Positions 26,721 to 34,982 of a stretch of 64,000 nt of DNA are shown here, piece by piece. This DNA comes from Fibrella aquatilis. Its GTDB lineage: Bacteria > Bacteroidota > Bacteroidia > Cytophagales > Spirosomataceae. The stretch spans positions 1 to 64,000 of the forward strand of contig NZ_JAFMYU010000014.1 of NCBI RefSeq assembly GCF_017353255.1, in the 5' to 3' direction. The number at the start of each line of letters is the position of its first letter. The first letter of the stretch is position 1. A program made the position numbers and the translations under genes. Below the pieces are notes generated by a model. The model had not been told where the DNA came from. It worked only from the letters and a program-made list of their open reading frames with translations, and did not search any database.

Positions 26721-27740
26721 ATGAAAAAAATTACGATTTATGCCGTCGTGGCAGGGCTAATCTGCTCTGTCTCGGCCTGCCTGGATTCGAGCGTCAACGA
26801 CCCTTCGGCAAGCTCATCACCAAACGGTGCCCGGCAAGAAATTGGTCGGCAGTGCGCTTCGATGGATGTACTGGCCCAGCAACTGAAAGATGACCCAAGT
26901 CTCCAGCAACGCATGGACGACGTGGAAAAGCACGTCAACAAACTGGCAAACCTGCGCAAAACGGATCCTACGGTGTTGGCTACAGGCCCGCTGAGCGGCA
27001 CGCTGGTTATTCCGGTGGCCATCCATGTGATCTATAACACGGCCGTACCACAGGAAAATATCTCCGACGCCCAGATCCAGTCGCAGATTACGGTGATGAA
27101 CCGCGACTTCAGCAAGAGTAACGCCGATGTTGCCAGTGTGCCCAGTGCTTTTGCTCCTTTGGCTGCCAACATGCAGTTTCAGTTTCGCATTGCCAGCATC
27201 GACCGCAAAGGGTCAACCAAATCATCGTGGGGTACCGCCGATGCCGTTAAAAAGACGGCGAAGGGTGGCGTAGCGCCTATTTCGCCTACTACCACGCTCA
27301 ATATCTGGATCTGCAACATTGGTGGCGGTATTCTGGGTTATGCACAGTTTCCCGGTGGTAGCTCAGCTACGGATGGTGTCGTGATTGGACCGCAGTTTTT
27401 TGGCAGCAGCAGCCTGGCAGCTGGGTATTATAGTGCGCCCTACGACAAGGGCCGTACCGTTACGCATGAAGTGGGCCACTGGCTGAACCTGCGCCACATC
27501 TGGGGCGATACCTCGTGTGGCAATGACCTCGTGGCCGACACCCCAACCCAGTCAACGAGCAACTTTGGCTGTCCTTCGTTCCCACATAAAACGTGCGGAA
27601 ACACCACCAACGGCGACATGTTCATGAACTACATGGACTACACCGACGACCTGTGCATGTTTATGTTTTCGGAAGGTCAAAAAACCCGCAGCCGGGCTAT
27701 TTTCGCCCCCGGCGGTGCCCGCGCCAGCTTCGCGCCCTAG
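26721..27740 (+). CDS. Secreted M43-type zinc metalloprotease lipoprotein (copy 2)
   Basis: 339-residue paralogue of the preceding gene, with signal peptide MKKITIYAVVAGLICSVSAC and lipobox cysteine. The zinc motif is HEVGHWLNLRH (about 248-258) and the Met-turn is MNYMDYTDD. The C-terminal hundred residues are almost identical to copy 1, while the N-terminal linker diverges, consistent with tandem duplication and possibly gene conversion of the catalytic end. Each copy has its own terminator. The AT-rich upstream region contains TACCTTG (26684-26690), a partial -7 box. Confidence 0.9.
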   Translation: MKKITIYAVVAGLICSVSACLDSSVNDPSASSSPNGARQEIGRQCASMDVLAQQLKDDPSLQQRMDDVEKHVNKLANLRKTDPTVLATGPLSGTLVIPVAIHVIYNTAVPQENISDAQIQSQITVMNRDFSKSNADVASVPSAFAPLAANMQFQFRIASIDRKGSTKSSWGTADAVKKTAKGGVAPISPTTTLNIWICNIGGGILGYAQFPGGSSATDGVVIGPQFFGSSSLAAGYYSAPYDKGRTVTHEVGHWLNLRHIWGDTSCGNDLVADTPTQSTSNFGCPSFPHKTCGNTTNGDMFMNYMDYTDDLCMFMFSEGQKTRSRAIFAPGGARASFAP

Positions 27741-27759
27741 CAGGTCAGCTAATATCAAT

Positions 27760-27802
27760 AACAGCAAAAAGCCAGACGGATATCTGTCTGGCTTTTTGCT
27801 GT
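27760..27802 (+). terminator. Rho-independent terminator after metalloprotease copy 2
   Basis: An 18-bp stem (AACAGCAAAAAGCCAGAC with GTCTGGCTTTTTGCTGTT) encloses a short loop. The T-run lies within the arm. Confidence 0.85.
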
Positions 27803-27838
27803 TATACTATTGATGATCAATAAGTTGACGTGGTCGTC

Positions 27839-27890
27839 TATCCCGCCCAGTTTTCGCGGTTGAGGCTGCGGTATTGAATGGCCTCCGATT
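27839..27890 (-). pseudogene. Decayed second copy of the comM 3' end
   Basis: Read on the minus strand this stretch encodes AIQYRSLNRENWAG followed by a stop, matching the C-terminus of the intact comM at 28340 (AIQYRSLDRENWAG). At the DNA level about 42 of 48 positions agree. Nothing else of comM is present upstream of it. The two tails act as direct repeats bracketing two small genes. Confidence 0.8.
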
Positions 27891-27897
27891 AGATTGG

Positions 27898-28131
27898 CTA
27901 CAGGCCTAGAAGCTGATGCGCTTTTTGCACAAGCGGGTCGGTTTTGTACAGTTCGCGGCCTATCGCGTCAATGAACGGCTGCATTTTAGGTCGAACAGTG
28001 GTTTTGTTCGACTCAGAAAGCCGATAATAGTACAGAAGCATATCATCGGTAATCCGCTGCTTCTCTTTTAAAGTAGTGGCCTGCTCAATGCGCTCTATAT
28101 AGTTGTCTACTAGTTCGGTTATCAAGATCAT
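27898..28131 (-). CDS. Small hypothetical protein, 77 aa
   Basis: Predicted helical cytosolic protein (ELVDNYIERIEQATTLKEK, then LLYYYRLSESNKTT). I do not recognise a family. Its start overlaps the stop of the next upstream small gene by 4 nt, the classic arrangement of translational coupling. The pair lies between the intact comM tail and a decayed copy of the same tail, which suggests arrival as a unit. The pair is more AT-rich than comM. Its size and coupling are compatible with a toxin-antitoxin or accessory pair, but no residue supports a specific activity. Confidence 0.6.
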   Translation of the reverse strand: MILITELVDNYIERIEQATTLKEKQRITDDMLLYYYRLSESNKTTVRPKMQPFIDAIGRELYKTDPLVQKAHQLLGL

Positions 28132-28325
28132 AGTTTTTTCACATCTAGCTTCTCATGAATGATGACAAGCAAATCGCGGTAATAGATCGCTTTGTTAATC
28201 AACGCCTGATATTCTGCGTCATCGGCATTAACGGAATACAATATAAGCTGATCTTCAGTATCTGACAAAGCTCGATTAATGCCAGCCTGCAAATCCAATA
28301 AATTCTGTCTTTCTTCTTTCGACAT
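28128..28325 (-). CDS. Small hypothetical protein, 65 aa
   Basis: I start at ATG 28325 (MSKEERQNLLDLQAG...), since the longer in-frame extension lies inside comM. It is a helical, acidic protein ending HEKLDVKKL, with no signal peptide or known motif. It begins 14 nt after the comM stop and overlaps the 77-aa gene by 4 nt, so it may be transcribed from comM. The function is unknown. Confidence 0.55.
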   Translation of the reverse strand: MSKEERQNLLDLQAGINRALSDTEDQLILYSVNADDAEYQALINKAIYYRDLLVIIHEKLDVKKL

Positions 28326-28339
28326 AGAAATTTTAGAGG

Positions 28340-29881
28340 TTATCCCGCCCAGTTCTCGCGGTCCAGGCTGCGGTATTGGATGGCTTCGGCCAAGTGCTCG
28401 ATTTTGATGTCGTCGGAACCAGCCAGATCGGCGATAGTGCGCGATACTTTCAGGATACGGTCGTAGGCGCGGGCCGAGAGGCCGAGGCGTTCCATGGCGG
28501 TTTTGAGCAAAATGCGCCCGGCGGCGTTGATTTCGCATATTTCCTTCACCATCTGCGAGGGCATCATAGCGTTGGAATAGATCCCCTCCTGCCCCTCGAA
28601 CCGCTTTGTCTGACGTTCACGGGCAGCCACTACGCGTTCCCGGATGGAGGCCGACGTTTCGGCGGGGCGGTTGCCGGTCATCTGGTCGAACGAGACGGGC
28701 GTGACTTCCACGTGCAGGTCGATGCGGTCCAACAATGGTCCGCTAACTTTATTGAGGTATTTCTGCACCACGCCGGGGCCGCACACGCATTCTTTTTCGG
28801 GGTGGTTGTAATAGCCGCACGGGCAGGGGTTCATGCTGGAAATGAGCATGAAGTTGGCCGGAAACTCCACCGCCCATTTGGCCCGCGAAATGCTCACGCA
28901 ACGTTCTTCCAGCGGCTGTCGCATCACCTCCAGTGCCGACCGTTTGAATTCGGGCAATTCGTCCAGAAACAGTACGCCGTTGTGCGCCAGCGAGATCTCG
29001 CCCGGCTGCGGAAAGCTGCCCCCGCCCACCAACGCGGCGTCGGAGATGGTGTGGTGTGGGGCGCGGTAGGGCCGTTGGGCCACCAGCGTAGCCTTTTTGC
29101 CCAGCTTACCCGCCACCGAATGAATCTTGGTCGTTTCCAGCGCCTCCTGAAGTGTCATTGGGGGCAAAATGGTGGGCAATCGCTTAGCCAACATGGTCTT
29201 TCCCGCGCCCGGCGGGCCGATCATGATGACGTTATGGCCCCCGGCGGCGGCGATTTCCAGTGCTCGCTTGATGTTCTCCTGCCCCTGCACGTGCGCAAAG
29301 TCGGCATCGTAGCTGTTTTGGCTACTCGAAAACAGATCACGCGTATCGACCACGAGCGGGTCGATGGTTTGTTTGCCTTCAAAGAAAGCCACCGCGTCCA
29401 TCATGGTCTGCACCGGAATAATGTCGAGGTTGTTGACAATGGCGGCCTCGTGGGCGTTTTCTACGGGCAGCACAAAGCCTTTGTAGCCCTGTTTGCGGGC
29501 CTCAATGGCAATAGGCAGCACGCCTTTAATGGGCCGCAGGGCACCGTCGAGGGCCAATTCGCCCATGATGACGTAGTCTTCCAGGTTCTTTTCCAGCGTG
29601 ACTTGTTCCGAAGCCTGCAACACGCACAGCGCAATGGGCAGGTCGTAGGCCGAGCCTTCTTTCCTGATGTCGGCGGGAGCCAGGTTGACCACTACTTTCT
29701 GGCGGGGCATTTTAAAACCCGAATATTTCAGGGATGCTTCAACGCGCTGCTCACTTTCTTTCACGGCACTGTCGGGCAGGCCCACCATGAAGAATTTCAT
29801 GCCTTGTCCGGCGTTGACTTCAATGGTAATAATGGTGGCGTTGACGCCATAAACGGCGGCTCCGTATGTTTTTGCCAGCAT
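28340..29881 (-). CDS. comM: ComM/YifB-family Mg-chelatase-like AAA+ ATPase
   Basis: 513-residue cytosolic AAA+ protein. ComM is a hexameric helicase that promotes branch migration during natural transformation. I start at 29881 (MLAKTYGAAVYGVNATII), the family-typical N-terminus; an ATG 42 nt upstream adds an atypical leader. A Lon-like N-terminal domain is followed by Walker A MIGPPGAGKTMLAKRLP, Walker B VLFLDELPEF, a zinc-like cluster MNPCPCGYYNHPEKECVCGP and the sensor/lid region with YDRILKVSRTIADLAGSD. comF, another competence gene, is 14 kb away. Confidence 0.95.
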   Translation of the reverse strand: MLAKTYGAAVYGVNATIITIEVNAGQGMKFFMVGLPDSAVKESEQRVEASLKYSGFKMPRQKVVVNLAPADIRKEGSAYDLPIALCVLQASEQVTLEKNLEDYVIMGELALDGALRPIKGVLPIAIEARKQGYKGFVLPVENAHEAAIVNNLDIIPVQTMMDAVAFFEGKQTIDPLVVDTRDLFSSSQNSYDADFAHVQGQENIKRALEIAAAGGHNVIMIGPPGAGKTMLAKRLPTILPPMTLQEALETTKIHSVAGKLGKKATLVAQRPYRAPHHTISDAALVGGGSFPQPGEISLAHNGVLFLDELPEFKRSALEVMRQPLEERCVSISRAKWAVEFPANFMLISSMNPCPCGYYNHPEKECVCGPGVVQKYLNKVSGPLLDRIDLHVEVTPVSFDQMTGNRPAETSASIRERVVAARERQTKRFEGQEGIYSNAMMPSQMVKEICEINAAGRILLKTAMERLGLSARAYDRILKVSRTIADLAGSDDIKIEHLAEAIQYRSLDRENWAG

Positions 29882-30153
29882 GGCACAAGGGTAAAGTTGC
29901 GGTGGAAAAAGGCTAACTGCCAATGCTCAAAGCTACTCATTCGGGCGCATTTGTAGACAGGCTTCTGCCTGAGCAGGAACTATTTAGGCCTGCAAATTTT
30001 TGATTTAGTCTATGGGCCGCTGACTAAAAGTGGGCAATAAGCGATAAAGATGGTCCGTTGTTTTCGTATAGGTGTAGCTCAAAACCACGATGTTATTGCA
30101 TTACTCTACGTTTACCCTTCAATTGTAACCAACCAATTTAACTAACTATTAGT

Positions 30154-31104
30154 ATGGAGCAACGAGAGCAACAACCCCGATCATCCACCAGTACGGCCCT
30201 GGTAGCCGCTTTAGTACTCATGACCGGCGTGGCCGGTGTGATGGGCTACAAGTACTACGATAAAGCCGAGGTGGTAAGCACACAGGAAGTGGCCATCGCC
30301 GAGCGCGTTGAAGAACTGGCCAATACCCGCGTAAAACTGGATTCGATCTCGAATTCGCTGGACGCAAAGATTGCCGAAGTAAAAAAACTGGGTGGCGACG
30401 TAACCGAACTGGAGAAAGTACGGGCTGACCTTGAAAAAGACAAGCAGGCACTGGCGCGTGGGGCTAAAATGTCGCGGGCTACGATTGCCAAATACGAAGG
30501 CAAGATTCAGGAATACATGGCCTATCTGGCCGAAAAAGATACGCTGATCGCCCAGATTCAGCGCGAAAAAGAAGTGCTTGCGGTTGACAATCAGACGCTT
30601 AATACGGAGAACGTAACGCTGAAAACACGCCGGAAGCAGCTGGAAGATACGGTGGCTATTGTGGCATCGCAGAAAGAAGAACTGGCTACTAAAGTGACCC
30701 GTGCGGCAGCGCTGAAAGCGCAGAACGTGAAGGTATATGCCGTAAATAGTCGGGGTAAGGTGAAAGAGGACGATGCCTACAAAGCCAAGCGCATCGATAA
30801 GCTCAAGCTGACCTACTCGCTGCTCGACAATCCGCTCACGGCCGAGGAACCCAAAGACGTCTTTGTCCGTGTGCTTGACCCCGACGGCGCCGTGGTATCG
30901 GATATGGCCAACGGTTCGGGTACATTCAGCGCCAATGGCGACGAGATGGTGTATACCGCCAAACAGACGGTCGATTACCAGAAGTCAGGCAAGAACGTGG
31001 AGTTTCTTTACACCCGTGGTACTCAATACCGCCCCGGTAAATACACTGTAGAGCTTTACAGTGAAGGCTTCAAGATCGGTGCCGGCGAGTTTGCCGTTCG
31101 GTAA
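30154..31104 (+). CDS. Membrane-anchored coiled-coil protein
   Basis: 316-residue protein with one N-terminal membrane helix (TALVAALVLMTGVAGVMGY, about 14-32). A long coiled coil at about 40-190 (VEELANTRVKLDSISNSLDAK...; YLAEKDTLIAQIQREKEVL) leads to a beta-rich C-terminal domain of about 120 residues (LTYSLLDNPL, VFVRVLDPDGAVVSD, PGKYTVELYSEGFKIG). The layout suggests a periplasmic protein of the Bacteroidota envelope; the function is unknown. It has its own strong terminator and 270 nt of free upstream sequence, so it is probably a single-gene transcript. Confidence 0.75.
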   Translation: MEQREQQPRSSTSTALVAALVLMTGVAGVMGYKYYDKAEVVSTQEVAIAERVEELANTRVKLDSISNSLDAKIAEVKKLGGDVTELEKVRADLEKDKQALARGAKMSRATIAKYEGKIQEYMAYLAEKDTLIAQIQREKEVLAVDNQTLNTENVTLKTRRKQLEDTVAIVASQKEELATKVTRAAALKAQNVKVYAVNSRGKVKEDDAYKAKRIDKLKLTYSLLDNPLTAEEPKDVFVRVLDPDGAVVSDMANGSGTFSANGDEMVYTAKQTVDYQKSGKNVEFLYTRGTQYRPGKYTVELYSEGFKIGAGEFAVR

Positions 31105-31122
31105 TAAGCTAGTAAGAGTTAA

Positions 31123-31163
31123 TATAAAAAACCCCGCTACAGGTTCTGTAGCGGGGTTTTTTA
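31123..31163. terminator. Strong bidirectional terminator
   Basis: An 18-bp stem (ATAAAAAACCCCGCTACA pairing with TGTAGCGGGGTTTTTTAT) has a 5-nt loop, with T-runs for both strands. It lies between the convergent coiled-coil (+) and lipoprotein (-) genes. Confidence 0.92.
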
Positions 31164-31164
31164 T

Positions 31165-31185
31165 GGTCATGCGCAGCGCATGACC
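31165..31185. repeat. Short perfect palindrome
   Basis: GGTCATGCGC, one central A, then GCGCATGACC. Ten-bp arms with no room for a loop fit a protein-binding operator or a cruciform better than an RNA hairpin. It abuts the terminator and lies 8 nt from the next gene's stop. Confidence 0.7.
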
Positions 31186-31192
31186 AATGACC

Positions 31193-31630
31193 TTACTGCT
31201 TTGAGCCAATAAAGACAAACCGATCCGATTCAGGGCCAGCTAACCGCGATAACCGCAACACCATGGCTTGACTTTCCATACCATTGCTGCTGAAGGCCCG
31301 ATCCATCTGCGCCGTGCCGATGTCTTCGCCTGCGTAAACCAGCTTAACCCGCTGATCAACAAGGCGTTGAAGCTGTACGTGTGGTAATGTAAACGTCTGG
31401 GCCACTGGATACTGACGTTGATACGTGATCGTAACGGCCACGTCCGATTCCTGCCTGATGCCTACTGCGGGCATTTGTGTGGCGGGTAGGGCCACACACG
31501 ATACATCGAGGTAGCCATTGGTTTGGTAGCTCCCCGCCACCTCACCTGCCAGGGTTGGGGCGACGTCGGTGCCTCGGCTACAGGCCGTCATGGCAAACAG
31601 CACTGTGCTCAGCAGTAAAATACGGCTCAT
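31193..31630 (-). CDS. Hypothetical lipoprotein, 145 aa
   Basis: Signal peptide MSRILLLSTVLFAMTAC with lipobox MTAC, followed by a beta-rich domain (ETAVTITYQ-like strands, QTFTLPHVQLQRLVDQRVKLVY). Bacteroidota cell-surface lipoproteins of this size are abundant, and I recognise no family. A second lipoprotein gene lies upstream on the same strand, 118 nt away. Confidence 0.7.
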   Translation of the reverse strand: MSRILLLSTVLFAMTACSRGTDVAPTLAGEVAGSYQTNGYLDVSCVALPATQMPAVGIRQESDVAVTITYQRQYPVAQTFTLPHVQLQRLVDQRVKLVYAGEDIGTAQMDRAFSSNGMESQAMVLRLSRLAGPESDRFVFIGSKQ

Positions 31631-31748
31631 AGTGATCGTTGATTATTGAGTTGCCCCGTTGGCAATATGTGCACTATATACTAGACACTAACTGTTCGTA
31701 AAACGTTGGAACCGAGGCATCCGTATTTCAGCTTTTCAGGTAAAACGC

Positions 31749-32237
31749 TTACGGTTGTTTCACTCCGCGTACCTCCGTTTTTACTACTGCCCCTGTTTGT
31801 GGATCTTTTACCTCCGTCTGCGTGGTAAAGGTGTCATTGTCGTAACGCGCTACTTTCTGTCCCTGATTGTAGAGGTCATAGCCGCTGCCGTTGTCTTTGA
31901 TCTCCATCTGTTGTACCGTATTCACCAACTCTTTCGGATCAATTCCCGTCTGGTCAATCAGTGACTGGTCTATCTTCAGAGCTATCGTGACATCAACGGT
32001 GCTTTCTGTTTTACGGGCAATGTTAAGCGTAGCCGAAAATAGCTCTTTGCCGTTCATCACCAGCGGCAGCGGTATACTCATGGCTGGTTGGCCAACCTGT
32101 TGAATCGAAATGTAGTTGAGCACATACACCCCCGACATCCGCCGGGCGCGGTCGGGTTGGGGCGTGGCATTGTCGCCCGATTTTGAGCAACCGGTCAGCA
32201 GGGCGAACAGGAGCAGAAAGGGTAGGATTGATTTCAT
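31749..32237 (-). CDS. Hypothetical lipoprotein, 162 aa
   Basis: Signal peptide MKSILPFLLLFALLTGC ending in lipobox LTGC. The mature part is polar with beta segments (MSGVYVLNYISIQQVG, STVDVTIALKIDQS) and a repetitive acidic end. It resembles small lipocalin-like Bacteroidota lipoproteins in size and pattern only, and the function is not known. Co-directional with the following lipoprotein gene, though each may have its own promoter. Confidence 0.7.
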   Translation of the reverse strand: MKSILPFLLLFALLTGCSKSGDNATPQPDRARRMSGVYVLNYISIQQVGQPAMSIPLPLVMNGKELFSATLNIARKTESTVDVTIALKIDQSLIDQTGIDPKELVNTVQQMEIKDNGSGYDLYNQGQKVARYDNDTFTTQTEVKDPQTGAVVKTEVRGVKQP

Positions 32238-32326
32238 GATTACGATGCTTGTTTTCCGTCAATAAGTAACGCTGAATCAAGCGTTTAAGCACAAAATTTG
32301 ATCCATTTATATTGTGCGGTCGCTGG

Positions 32327-32845
32327 TTAATTCCGGCCTAGTTTCAGAATCTCGGCGTAGGTCAGCCCCCGCGCCATACCCTTGACGGTCATGGCAATAC
32401 GTTTGGCTTTGGTTTCGTGCGTTTTGGCGCTCTCTATCCACTTGTAATAATAGTTGCGATGGCTGGGTGGCATCTTGTTGAAATTAGCCAGTGCACCAGG
32501 TTCATCGTCCAGACAAAGCAGCAGGTCGTCAGACTGAGGCAGCGGGTCGGTATCAAGGGCCAGCGTAACGCGTACGGTGGCCCCGGCTTCTTTGCCAATA
32601 CCTCGCCGCATGGTTGCGTTGACGGGTATGATGAAGGAAGCATCCTCGACCTCGCTTGTGTTTCCCATTGGAATGAGAGCCACCAGCTTTAGCGGAAAAT
32701 CATCCAGTAGGCCTTTCACCCGGAACGACGTTTTCTGGCCGGGGCTAAGCACATCAGTTATAGCGTTGGGCACATAGATGTATGTCCAGGCCGTTTTTTC
32801 GCCGTTCTGGCCCATTCGTAGCAGCGTTGCAACAAACGAGCTCAT
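32327..32845 (-). CDS. DUF1905 / YdeI-OmdA-like protein
   Basis: 172-residue cytosolic protein. Residues about 1-95 resemble DUF1905 (TAWTYIYVPNAITDVL, FRVKGLLDDFP, FIIPVNATMRRGIGKEAGATVRVTL). The C-terminal part matches the YdeI/OmpD-associated domain (MPPSHRNYYYKWIESAKTHETKAKRI), found in proteins linked to bacteriocin resistance. Its start overlaps the stop of the WYL regulator by 4 nt, so the regulator and this protein are probably expressed together. The biochemical role is unknown. Confidence 0.8.
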   Translation of the reverse strand: MSSFVATLLRMGQNGEKTAWTYIYVPNAITDVLSPGQKTSFRVKGLLDDFPLKLVALIPMGNTSEVEDASFIIPVNATMRRGIGKEAGATVRVTLALDTDPLPQSDDLLLCLDDEPGALANFNKMPPSHRNYYYKWIESAKTHETKAKRIAMTVKGMARGLTYAEILKLGRN

Positions 32846-33882
32846 GGCGCAACAGACAGGGCTTCATACTGCGCCAGCGTAGCCTGGAGAGACTTTTTCA
32901 TCTCATCGACCAGGGTTTGGGGCTGTAACACCGTGAGGTGTTCGCCGTAGGAGCGCAGGTGCATGAGCAAGTCGCGGTTGGGGGCCAGTCGCAGGCGTAC
33001 CACGCAGGCTGAATCAGTATCGCTGAGCACTTCCTGGGTTTGGTGAATTGGCTTGGCTTTCACGTACCGACCAAATAACGGGCTGAACGACAGCACAATC
33101 TCCTCTACCGGGCCACTGCTGTCGGTGATGCCATAAATGTGCTCAAACAGTTCGCTGACGTTGTTCAGCACCTCCTTGGGCACATCGCAGGGGTCGTCCA
33201 GCAGGCTTAGGTCGCTCATGCGGTCAAGGGCGAAGGTGCGCTCTTTGTTTGTTCGTTCGTCGTAGCCAATCACATACCAGCTGTCCCAGACTTCGCGGAG
33301 CAGGATGGGATGCAACGTGCGCAACAGGGGCACGGTGCCCTGCGCCCCGGCGTCGTGCTTGGTGTAGCGAAACATGATCTGCCGGTTCTGGTTGATAGCC
33401 CGGATCAGCATGGGTACGTACTGCCGGTTGCCACCCATGATGCGCTCCTCTACATACACCACGCGTCGGGCTAGTTCAGCCGTGCCCTCGCCGGGCTTCA
33501 CCTCACGGATGATATCGAGGCTTTGGCGGACTTTCTGAAGCGCGTTGCTCAGTTCGTCGGCTACGGATGCTCCCTGCGTGGCGGCCAGCACCTGCCGGGC
33601 GTAGTCCAGCGCCTCCATGTCGTCGGGGGTGAGCATAAGGCGCAGAAGCCGAAACTGCGGGTTGGTGTAGTAGTAGCCGTCGCTGCGTTTGTCGTAGGCA
33701 ATGGGTGCGTCGTGGTCTTCGCGCAGGCGCTGAATGTCTTTTTCCAGCGATGATAATGACCGGATGCCGCACTGATCGCGGCAAAGCTCGAACAGTCGTT
33801 GCTTGGAATACTGGCGTGGGTACCGGCTAATCGTCTCATCGATAAGGCGATAGCGTTGAAAAGCAGAGCGGGTGATAGGCAT
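32842..33882 (-). CDS. WYL-domain transcriptional regulator
   Basis: 346-residue regulator; I start at 33882 (MPITRSAFQRYRLIDE), since the longer frame upstream runs through an AT-rich promoter region. An N-terminal winged helix (SKQRLFELCRDQCGIRSLSSLEKDIQRLRED) is followed by a WYL domain near 155-235 (MLIRAINQNRQIMFRY, TLHPILLREVWDSWYVIGYDE...) and a WCX-type C-terminus (VRLRLAPNRDLLMHLRSYGEHLTVLQP). WYL regulators sense nucleic acids or nucleotides and often control accessory loci. It faces two small paralogous genes across a 108-nt divergent promoter region. Confidence 0.88.
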   Translation of the reverse strand: MPITRSAFQRYRLIDETISRYPRQYSKQRLFELCRDQCGIRSLSSLEKDIQRLREDHDAPIAYDKRSDGYYYTNPQFRLLRLMLTPDDMEALDYARQVLAATQGASVADELSNALQKVRQSLDIIREVKPGEGTAELARRVVYVEERIMGGNRQYVPMLIRAINQNRQIMFRYTKHDAGAQGTVPLLRTLHPILLREVWDSWYVIGYDERTNKERTFALDRMSDLSLLDDPCDVPKEVLNNVSELFEHIYGITDSSGPVEEIVLSFSPLFGRYVKAKPIHQTQEVLSDTDSACVVRLRLAPNRDLLMHLRSYGEHLTVLQPQTLVDEMKKSLQATLAQYEALSVAP

Positions 33883-33990
33883 GGGGAAGTGTTTTTTTCT
33901 TCCCAAAAATATTTCAAAAAAAATAGAACACCGTAAAAAGATTACGTGCAGGGGGATAAATCTTTGTATAGGACATTCACATAGCAACTC

Positions 33991-34386
33991 ATGACTCAAA
34001 CACAGCGTCCTCAGCAACACACACCCTACCGGTCGGCCAATCGGCTTTCGAACCGGCAACTGTTTACCATCGAGCTTGGCCTCTACCTGCTGGCCGAACT
34101 GCTCCCCACGGCGCCACCCGGCAGCCTGCCCACGCTCCTCAACGGCGACTTACCTCCCAACAGCACTACCTGGACCGCCCGTCAGCGCCGTTGCCTCGAC
34201 CGGGGCCGTATGTTGCTCGGTAGCCTCTGCCAGCGTAGTGGCTGGAACGACCTGCTGGACCGCTACGCCCAGTTGGCCACTGCCCAGCAGGCCTTCGACA
34301 TCAGTCACGACCGTAGCCAGTTCAACGCCAAAACGGTCGGTTTTTTCCGTAATCGTGCCTTTACGTTCCGTCAAATGTTGGCGTAA
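33991..34386 (+). CDS. Hypothetical protein, 131 aa (paralogue A)
   Basis: Soluble basic protein without a signal peptide. Its core RSANRLSNRQLFTIELGLYLLAELLPTAPPGSLPTLLNG recurs in the next gene, so the two are tandem paralogues. No known motif was found. It is the first rightward gene across from the WYL regulator, so it is a plausible target of that regulator. An AATCTTTG in the leader resembles a -7 box. Confidence 0.6.
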   Translation: MTQTQRPQQHTPYRSANRLSNRQLFTIELGLYLLAELLPTAPPGSLPTLLNGDLPPNSTTWTARQRRCLDRGRMLLGSLCQRSGWNDLLDRYAQLATAQQAFDISHDRSQFNAKTVGFFRNRAFTFRQMLA

Positions 34387-34420
34387 CACCCCCCTCTCGT
34401 ACAGCGAACAACAACAAACC

Positions 34421-34882
34421 ATGAACTCGTCTTTTGTTTCATCTCTATCCGTGGCCACGGTACTGGCTCCTGCCCGCTTTGGGTGGCAGGAACCCCTGGC
34501 CACGCGCCTCCGGCATCAACACCGGCTGGCTGGTCAGTCGGCTAATCGGCTGTTAAACATTGAGTTAGGTCTTTTTCTGGTCACCGAACTCCTGCCCATG
34601 GCCCCTCCCGAAGCCCTGCCCGATTTGCTCAACGGTCACGGTCCGGCCTATGAACAGCGGCCTGTATGGTCGCCGAAGCAGCACCGACTACTGAGCCGGG
34701 CGCGGGCATTGCTCCTCCCCTACCAGAGCCGGTCAGTGTGGTTTAGTGCCCTGGAGAAATACGAAGCCTGGCCCGCCGACACTCGTCTGTTCAGCCTCGG
34801 CCAACAGGGTTCCATCATCTACTCAGCCCCCAACCACATCCAACGCGAACGCCTCACCCTCTTCTGGCGGGCAGTTGTTTAG
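34421..34882 (+). CDS. Hypothetical protein, 153 aa (paralogue B)
   Basis: I start at ATG 34421, because a longer in-frame extension overlaps paralogue A in another frame. The core QSANRLLNIELGLFLVTELLPMAPPEALPDLLNG aligns with paralogue A, followed by a similar helical part (WSPKQHRLLSRARALL against WTARQRRCLDRGRMLL). The function is unknown. The spacing of 34 nt from paralogue A suggests one transcript. Confidence 0.6.
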   Translation: MNSSFVSSLSVATVLAPARFGWQEPLATRLRHQHRLAGQSANRLLNIELGLFLVTELLPMAPPEALPDLLNGHGPAYEQRPVWSPKQHRLLSRARALLLPYQSRSVWFSALEKYEAWPADTRLFSLGQQGSIIYSAPNHIQRERLTLFWRAVV

Positions 34883-34892
34883 AACTTAGAAA

Positions 34893-34971
34893 CAAGAGAT
34901 AAGAAGCCAGAGACAAGACTTGCTCTCCTCAGCTTACAGCAGTCAGTCTTGTCTCTGGCTTCTCATCTCTT
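34893..34971. repeat. Long inverted repeat (28-nt arms)
   Basis: Arms 34893-34920 and 34944-34971 are reverse complements with one mismatch, around a 23-nt loop. It fills the spacer from 10 nt after the stop of paralogue B to 11 nt before the next start codon. Confidence 0.9.
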
Positions 34972-34982
34972 GCCTCTCCCCC

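Noticed and set aside
28376-29956. 526-codon open frame on the plus strand opposite comM
   Set aside because: It is the complement of comM; its translation is rich in His/Arg/Gly/Val as expected for an antisense shadow, and comM has clear family motifs.
34076-34420. N-terminal extension of paralogue B overlapping paralogue A
   Set aside because: The frame before ATG 34421 overlaps another gene in a different phase, while the part after it aligns with paralogue A from near its start.
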